The notes under the pieces: model-generated | Database searches by the model: none | Seen by the model: only the letters and a program-made list of their open reading frames with translations | Told to the model about the DNA's origin: nothing | Made by a program: the position numbers and the translations under genes | Assembly (NCBI GenBank): GCA_959028445.1 | Contig: CAUFRY010000028.1 | Span: 1-27,720, forward strand | Length of the DNA stretch: 27,720 nt | Source of the DNA: an uncultured Collinsella sp. | GTDB lineage: Bacteria > Actinomycetota > Coriobacteriia > Coriobacteriales > Coriobacteriaceae | Reading direction: 5' to 3' | Shown here: piece by piece, positions 24,167 to 27,720 of the stretch | How positions within the stretch are numbered: position 1 is the first letter of the stretch | How the letters are laid out: every line of letters begins with the position of its first letter

Positions 24167-24195
24167 TTGCACGTTTCCGCAGCTATTGGTATAGT
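24167..24195 (+). promoter_or_regulatory. Promoter of rimP-nusA-infB
   Basis: TTGCAC (24167-24172) and TATAGT (24190-24195) with exactly 17 nt between them, a near-consensus vegetative promoter. Transcription would start near 24202, giving a leader of about 70 nt that contains the hairpin at 24221-24253. Confidence 0.75.
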
Positions 24196-24220
24196 TTGCT
24201 TGCAAATGAAGTTGTAATTG

Positions 24221-24253
24221 AAAGAAGTGGGGTTTCGGCCCCGCTTCTTTTTT
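24221..24253 (+). terminator. Leader attenuator-like terminator before rimP
   Basis: AAAGAAGTGGGG pairs with CCCCGCTTCTTT (12 bp with one T-G pair) around a 6-nt loop, and the T-run continues to 24253. The hairpin sits between the promoter and the rimP ribosome binding site, so part of the transcripts should stop here. In many bacteria this operon is autoregulated through NusA, which acts on such hairpins. Confidence 0.75.
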
Positions 24254-24273
24254 GTATGGATGGAGGTGCCGCA

Positions 24274-24768
24274 ATGGTCAAGACCAAGACCGAGCAGGCG
24301 ATCATCGACGCGCTCGAGGCCGTCGCTCCCCAGCACGATGTCGACATCGTCGACGTCGAGCTCGTGGGTGCCACCAAGGCCCCCTGCGTGCGCGTGCGTA
24401 TCGAGGGTGCCGAGGGTCAGAGCCTGTCGCTCAACGACGTCACGGCCAACACCAAGTGGGTCGGCGATGTGATTGAGGAGCTCGACCCCATCTCTTCGAG
24501 CTATACGCTCGAGGTGTCGAGCCCGGGTATGGCGCGCCCGCTGCGCCGCCCGAGTGACTTTGCCCGCTTTGTGGGCGAGAACTGTGAGCTTACCTCCACC
24601 GCCACCGAGGGCCGTCGCAAGTACGCCGGCAAGATTGCCGCCGCCACCGAGACGAACATGACCCTCGAGCTCGAGGACGGCGAGTCCGTTACCCTCGATT
24701 TCTCTGATGTTAAAAAGTGCAAGTTGAAGCCCACCTACGACTTCAAGCCCGCGAAGGAAGGAAAGTAA
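24274..24768 (+). CDS. rimP: Ribosome maturation factor RimP
   Basis: 164 aa from ATG 24274, with GGAGG 8 nt upstream; the open frame back to 24061 covers the terminator and promoter and is rejected. The N-terminal alpha-beta domain (VDIVDVELVGATKAPCVRVRIEG, LNDVTANTKW) and the motif LEVSSPGMARPLRRPSDFARF are typical. A C-terminal SH3-like domain ends at VKKCKLKPTYDF. RimP helps mature the 30S subunit. It is first in an operon with nusA, 1 nt apart, as in most bacteria. Confidence 0.95.
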   Translation: MVKTKTEQAIIDALEAVAPQHDVDIVDVELVGATKAPCVRVRIEGAEGQSLSLNDVTANTKWVGDVIEELDPISSSYTLEVSSPGMARPLRRPSDFARFVGENCELTSTATEGRRKYAGKIAAATETNMTLELEDGESVTLDFSDVKKCKLKPTYDFKPAKEGK

Positions 24769-24769
24769 G

Positions 24770-26017
24770 ATGGCAGCATCCGACATGATGTCCGCCCTGA
24801 TGGAGCTTTGCCAGGAGAAGCACATCGACCAGCTCTACCTGATCGACCGCCTGGAGCAGTCGCTCGCCAAGAGCTATGCCGAGATCCTGCATCTTGAGTG
24901 GGGCGCCAAGGTGACCATCGACCGCACCACCGGCAAGATCTACGTCTACCGCCTGGAGCCGATCGACGATTCCATGGACGAGGAGGGCAACTTCACCGAG
25001 TTCGAGGAGATCGACGTCACTCCCAAGAACACGAGCCGCATCGCCGCCCAGCACGCCAAGGCCGAGATCAACGCCATCGTGCGCAACTCCGCCCGCGAGC
25101 AGATCTACGAGGAGTTCTCCGGCCGCATCGGTGACCTCATCAGCGGTACCGTGCTGCAGTCCACACCCGACTTCACGATCGTCAAGATTCGCGAGGGCGT
25201 CGAGGCCGAGCTGCCGCACTTCGATCAGCGTCGTTACGAGAACGAGCGCAACGAGCGTCCGATGGGCGAGCGCTACCTGCACAATCAGCACATCAAGGCC
25301 GTGATCATCGACGTTCGCGACCCCAACTCCAACCTGCAACCGGTTCGTGGCGAGCACAGCCGTCCGCCGATTGTCATCTCCCGTACCCACCCCGAGCTCA
25401 TGCGTCGTCTGTTTGAGCAGGAGGTGCCCGAGATCTATGAGGGCACCGTCCAGATCAAGTCGATCGCCCGCGAGCCCGGCCAGCGCTCCAAGGTTGCCGT
25501 CCACTCGCTCGACGACCGTCTGGATCCCGTGGGCGCCTGCGTCGGCCCCAAGGGCAGCCGCGTCCGCGCTGTCGTGGGCGAGCTCCGCGGCGAGCGCGTC
25601 GACGTCATCCTGTGGGATGCCGATCCTGCCGTCTACGTCGCCAACGCCCTTTCGCCCGCCAAGGTCACCCGCGTCCTCATCGACGAGGAGAAGGCTTACG
25701 CCGGCGTCATCGTGCCCGACGACCAGCTGTCCCTCGCCATCGGCAAGGAGGGCCAGAACGCCCGCCTCGCCGCGCGCCTGACCGGTTGGCACATCGACAT
25801 CAAGTCCGAGACGCTTGCCGCCGACATCCTCAAGAACGTTCCCGTTCACGAGGAGCCCGCCGCCGACCTGATCGGTGACGAGGAGGACGAGGACGTCCGC
25901 CGCTGCGAGTACGTGTCCGAGGACGGCATCCAGTGCCGCAACCAGGCTCGTCCCGGCTCCCGTTTCTGCGGTGTCCACGACACCGACGCCTTCGATGATG
26001 CGGAGGACCTGATCTAG
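24770..26017 (+). CDS. nusA: Transcription termination/antitermination factor NusA with Cys-rich tail
   Basis: 415 aa, with AAGGAAAG before the ATG. The N-terminal RNA-polymerase-binding domain covers about 1-125, then an S1 domain (GDLISGTVLQS onward), then two KH domains (VGACVGPKGSRVRAVVGEL and AIGKEGQNARLAARLTGW). After about 370 an acidic linker (GDEEDEDVRR) leads to a short tail with C379-x9-C389-x10-C400-x2-H403, which resembles a small zinc-binding motif. This tail is not part of standard NusA. NusA binds RNA polymerase and modulates pausing, termination and antitermination. The usual ylxR/rnpM gene that follows nusA in many Gram-positives is absent. Confidence 0.95.
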   Translation: MAASDMMSALMELCQEKHIDQLYLIDRLEQSLAKSYAEILHLEWGAKVTIDRTTGKIYVYRLEPIDDSMDEEGNFTEFEEIDVTPKNTSRIAAQHAKAEINAIVRNSAREQIYEEFSGRIGDLISGTVLQSTPDFTIVKIREGVEAELPHFDQRRYENERNERPMGERYLHNQHIKAVIIDVRDPNSNLQPVRGEHSRPPIVISRTHPELMRRLFEQEVPEIYEGTVQIKSIAREPGQRSKVAVHSLDDRLDPVGACVGPKGSRVRAVVGELRGERVDVILWDADPAVYVANALSPAKVTRVLIDEEKAYAGVIVPDDQLSLAIGKEGQNARLAARLTGWHIDIKSETLAADILKNVPVHEEPAADLIGDEEDEDVRRCEYVSEDGIQCRNQARPGSRFCGVHDTDAFDDAEDLI

Positions 26018-26026
26018 CGCGCGGTC

Positions 26027-26087
26027 GCGCCGGGCGGGTCCCGGCGCATACCCCACGCTCGTTCAGTCTCTAGGCACCCAAGGTGCC
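26027..26087 (+). other. Two hairpins in the nusA-infB gap
   Basis: GCGCCGGG/CCCGGCGC (26027-26034/26040-26047) is an 8-bp stem with a 5-nt loop. GGCACC/GGTGCC (26073-26078/26082-26087) is a 6-bp stem with a 3-nt loop just before the infB ribosome binding site. Neither is followed by a T-run. They may tune infB translation or mRNA processing. The 91-nt gap holds no ylxR gene. Confidence 0.5.
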
Positions 26088-26108
26088 AGAAAGGGTAGGT
26101 GAAGTCAT

Positions 26109-27720
26109 ATGGCAAAAGTCCGTGTGTCCACCCTGGCCAAAGAGTTCGGCATGACCTCCAAGGAACTGATGGGTCATCTCGCCGAAATGAAGATTCCCGC
26201 TAAGTCCGCTTCCTCCGCTCTGGAGGACGCATACGTCGCCATGGTCCGCAAGCAGCTCGCCTCGGTGATCGAGGCCCGCGCCCAGGAAGTCGAGGCCGCC
26301 AAGCTGGCCGAGGAGCAGGCCGCTGCCGCCGAGGAGGCAGCACGCGCTGCCGAGGCAGAGCGCGAGCGCATCGCCGCCGAGAAGGCACGCGAGGAGGAGC
26401 GCCGCCAGTTCGCCGCTGCCCAGGCTGCCGAGGAGGCCGCCCGCGCCGAGGCCGAGGCTAAGAAGAAGGCCGAGCAGGAGCGCCTTGCCCGCGAGAAGGA
26501 GGAGGCTGCCCGCGAGGCCCAGCGCCGCGCCGTTCCCGCTTCCGATTCCGGTTCGCGTTTCCGTTCGCTGCTCGACCAGATCGCCGCACAGGAGACCGTC
26601 CTCAAGGAGAAGAAGGACGCCGAGGAGAAGGCCAAGGCCGAGCGCGCTGCCGAGCGCGGCAACCGTCGTGGCGGCAACAACGACCGTCGCGGTGGCCGTC
26701 GAAACGATCGCAACGCTTCCGACAACAACTCCGAGCGCAATGCCTCCGAGAACCGTCCCCACAGCCATCGCACCAATGCCAGCAACAACGTCGCTGCCGG
26801 CATGGACTTCCCCAACCCCGACAAGCAGGGCAAGGGCAAGAAGCGCAAGGGCGGTCACAACAACGAAGAGGACCACTACAGCCGCATGGCTCGCGAGGCC
26901 GAGGAGTACAGCCGCGAGAAGGTGCTCGAGGAGGCTCGTGCCGCCGTCGAGGAGGCCTCTCGCGAGTCCACTGGTCGCCGCAAAAAGCGCAAGGAGAAGC
27001 GCGAGCGCGAGGCCGCAAAGGCTCAGGAGGAGCGCAAGATAGAGGAGGCGCTGGCCCAGGGCGTGAACCCCGAGGACCTCGACGCCATCAAGGTCTCCCA
27101 GGGCGTTACCGTCCAGGAGCTCGCCGAGGCGCTCGACGTTCCGGCCAACGACATCATCAAGCGCCTGTTCCTGCTGGGCACGCCGCTTACCATGACGCAG
27201 TCCATGTCCGACGACCTCGTCGAGCTCGTTGCCGACGACCTGGGCCGTCAGATCAAGATCATCACCCCCGAGGAGGAGAACACCTTCTCGTTCTACGACG
27301 ATCCCGCCGACCTTAAGCCGCGTGCCCCGGTCGTCACCGTCATGGGCCACGTCGACCACGGCAAGACTTCGCTGCTCGACGCCATCCGTCACACCGGCGT
27401 CGCTGCCGGCGAGGCGGGCGGCATTACGCAGGCCATCGGCGCTTCGCAGGTCATGATCAACGACCGCAAGATCACCTTCATCGATACCCCCGGTCACGCC
27501 ACCTTTACGGCCATGCGTGCCCGCGGCGCCAAGGTGACCGACATCGTCATTCTGATCGTGGCTGCCGACGACGGCGTCATGCCCCAGACCATCGAGTCGA
27601 TCAACCACGCCAAGGCCGCCGGCGTACCCATCGTCGTCGCCGTCAACAAGATCGATAAGCCGGGTGCCAACCCCGACCGCGTGCGCCAGGAGCTCACCGA
27701 GTACGGCATCATCCCCGAGG
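26109..27720 (+). CDS. infB: Translation initiation factor IF-2 (5' part, runs off window)
   Basis: The first 537 codons are present from ATG 26109, with AAAGGGTAGGTGA upstream; the gene continues past the right edge. The N-terminus has the IF2_N fold (VRVSTLAKEFGMTSKELM), then a long charged, Ala/Glu/Arg-rich linker with GNRRGG-type basic stretches (about 60-330). A second IF2_N-like region follows (VTVQELAEALDVPANDIIKRL). The G domain begins with G1 at 413-420 (GHVDHGKT), then DTPGH (G3) and NKID (G4). IF-2 is the GTPase that delivers initiator tRNA to the 30S subunit. It is the third gene of the rimP operon. Confidence 0.97.
   Translation, partial: MAKVRVSTLAKEFGMTSKELMGHLAEMKIPAKSASSALEDAYVAMVRKQLASVIEARAQEVEAAKLAEEQAAAAEEAARAAEAERERIAAEKAREEERRQFAAAQAAEEAARAEAEAKKKAEQERLAREKEEAAREAQRRAVPASDSGSRFRSLLDQIAAQETVLKEKKDAEEKAKAERAAERGNRRGGNNDRRGGRRNDRNASDNNSERNASENRPHSHRTNASNNVAAGMDFPNPDKQGKGKKRKGGHNNEEDHYSRMAREAEEYSREKVLEEARAAVEEASRESTGRRKKRKEKREREAAKAQEERKIEEALAQGVNPEDLDAIKVSQGVTVQELAEALDVPANDIIKRLFLLGTPLTMTQSMSDDLVELVADDLGRQIKIITPEEENTFSFYDDPADLKPRAPVVTVMGHVDHGKTSLLDAIRHTGVAAGEAGGITQAIGASQVMINDRKITFIDTPGHATFTAMRARGAKVTDIVILIVAADDGVMPQTIESINHAKAAGVPIVVAVNKIDKPGANPDRVRQELTEYGIIPE

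Noticed and set aside
24061..24273. 71-residue N-terminal extension of RimP
   Set aside because: It would be encoded across the leuS terminator, the promoter and the attenuator. ATG 24274 has a good ribosome binding site.

Overview
The window is a GC-rich chromosomal segment of a high-GC Gram-positive bacterium. The gene set and sequence style (sucrose PTS locus, divergent IMP dehydrogenase, rimP-nusA-infB without ylxR, short 5' leaders with hairpins) suggest a member of the Coriobacteriia, most likely Collinsella. This is inference from general resemblance; there is no rRNA gene in the window to confirm it.

Region 1 (1-2252). Six tandem copies of a 10-bp unit and two 22-bp direct repeats precede a minus-strand gene for an AlbA_2/HATPase/winged-helix regulator. 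A 641-nt intergenic stretch follows, holding a nested palindrome (1854-1973) and the probable promoter of the next operon.

Region 2 (2253-13348). Eight tightly packed plus-strand genes, mostly with overlapping stop and start codons, form one exopolysaccharide operon. The first five encode a Gram-positive-type Pel system: PelD-like c-di-GMP receptor (N-terminal SDR-like domain, membrane, GAF, degenerate GGDEF with an intact RxxD), PelE-like TPR membrane protein, membrane-anchored DUF2194/PelA-like deacetylase, PelF glycosyltransferase and PelG transporter. The last three encode a lipoprotein CotH kinase, a VTC-domain polyphosphate polymerase and a DUF4956 membrane protein. Translational coupling of the two blocks suggests that they act together, perhaps with a phosphate-transfer step linked to polymer export or anchoring. 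This is the best candidate for an under-described system here.

Region 3 (13349-17874). A terminator-like hairpin and a structured repeat are followed by a sucrose locus: LacI-type repressor scrR, twin operator sites, PTS EIIBC scrA and GH32 sucrose-6-phosphate hydrolase scrB. It ends at a strong hairpin with a T-run that is also the leader of the next gene.

Region 4 (17891-21065). A degenerate Cys/Met-metabolism PLP enzyme, a 75-nt palindrome, a convergent ModE-like DNA-binding protein, and guaB.

Region 5 (21066-27720). The guaB-leuS gap contains a second copy of the structured repeat from 13393-13492, a 15-bp-stem terminator and a very large palindrome with 29-bp arms. leuS follows, then the rimP-nusA-infB translation/transcription operon, which has a clear promoter and an intrinsic-terminator-like attenuator in its leader. 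infB runs off the right edge.
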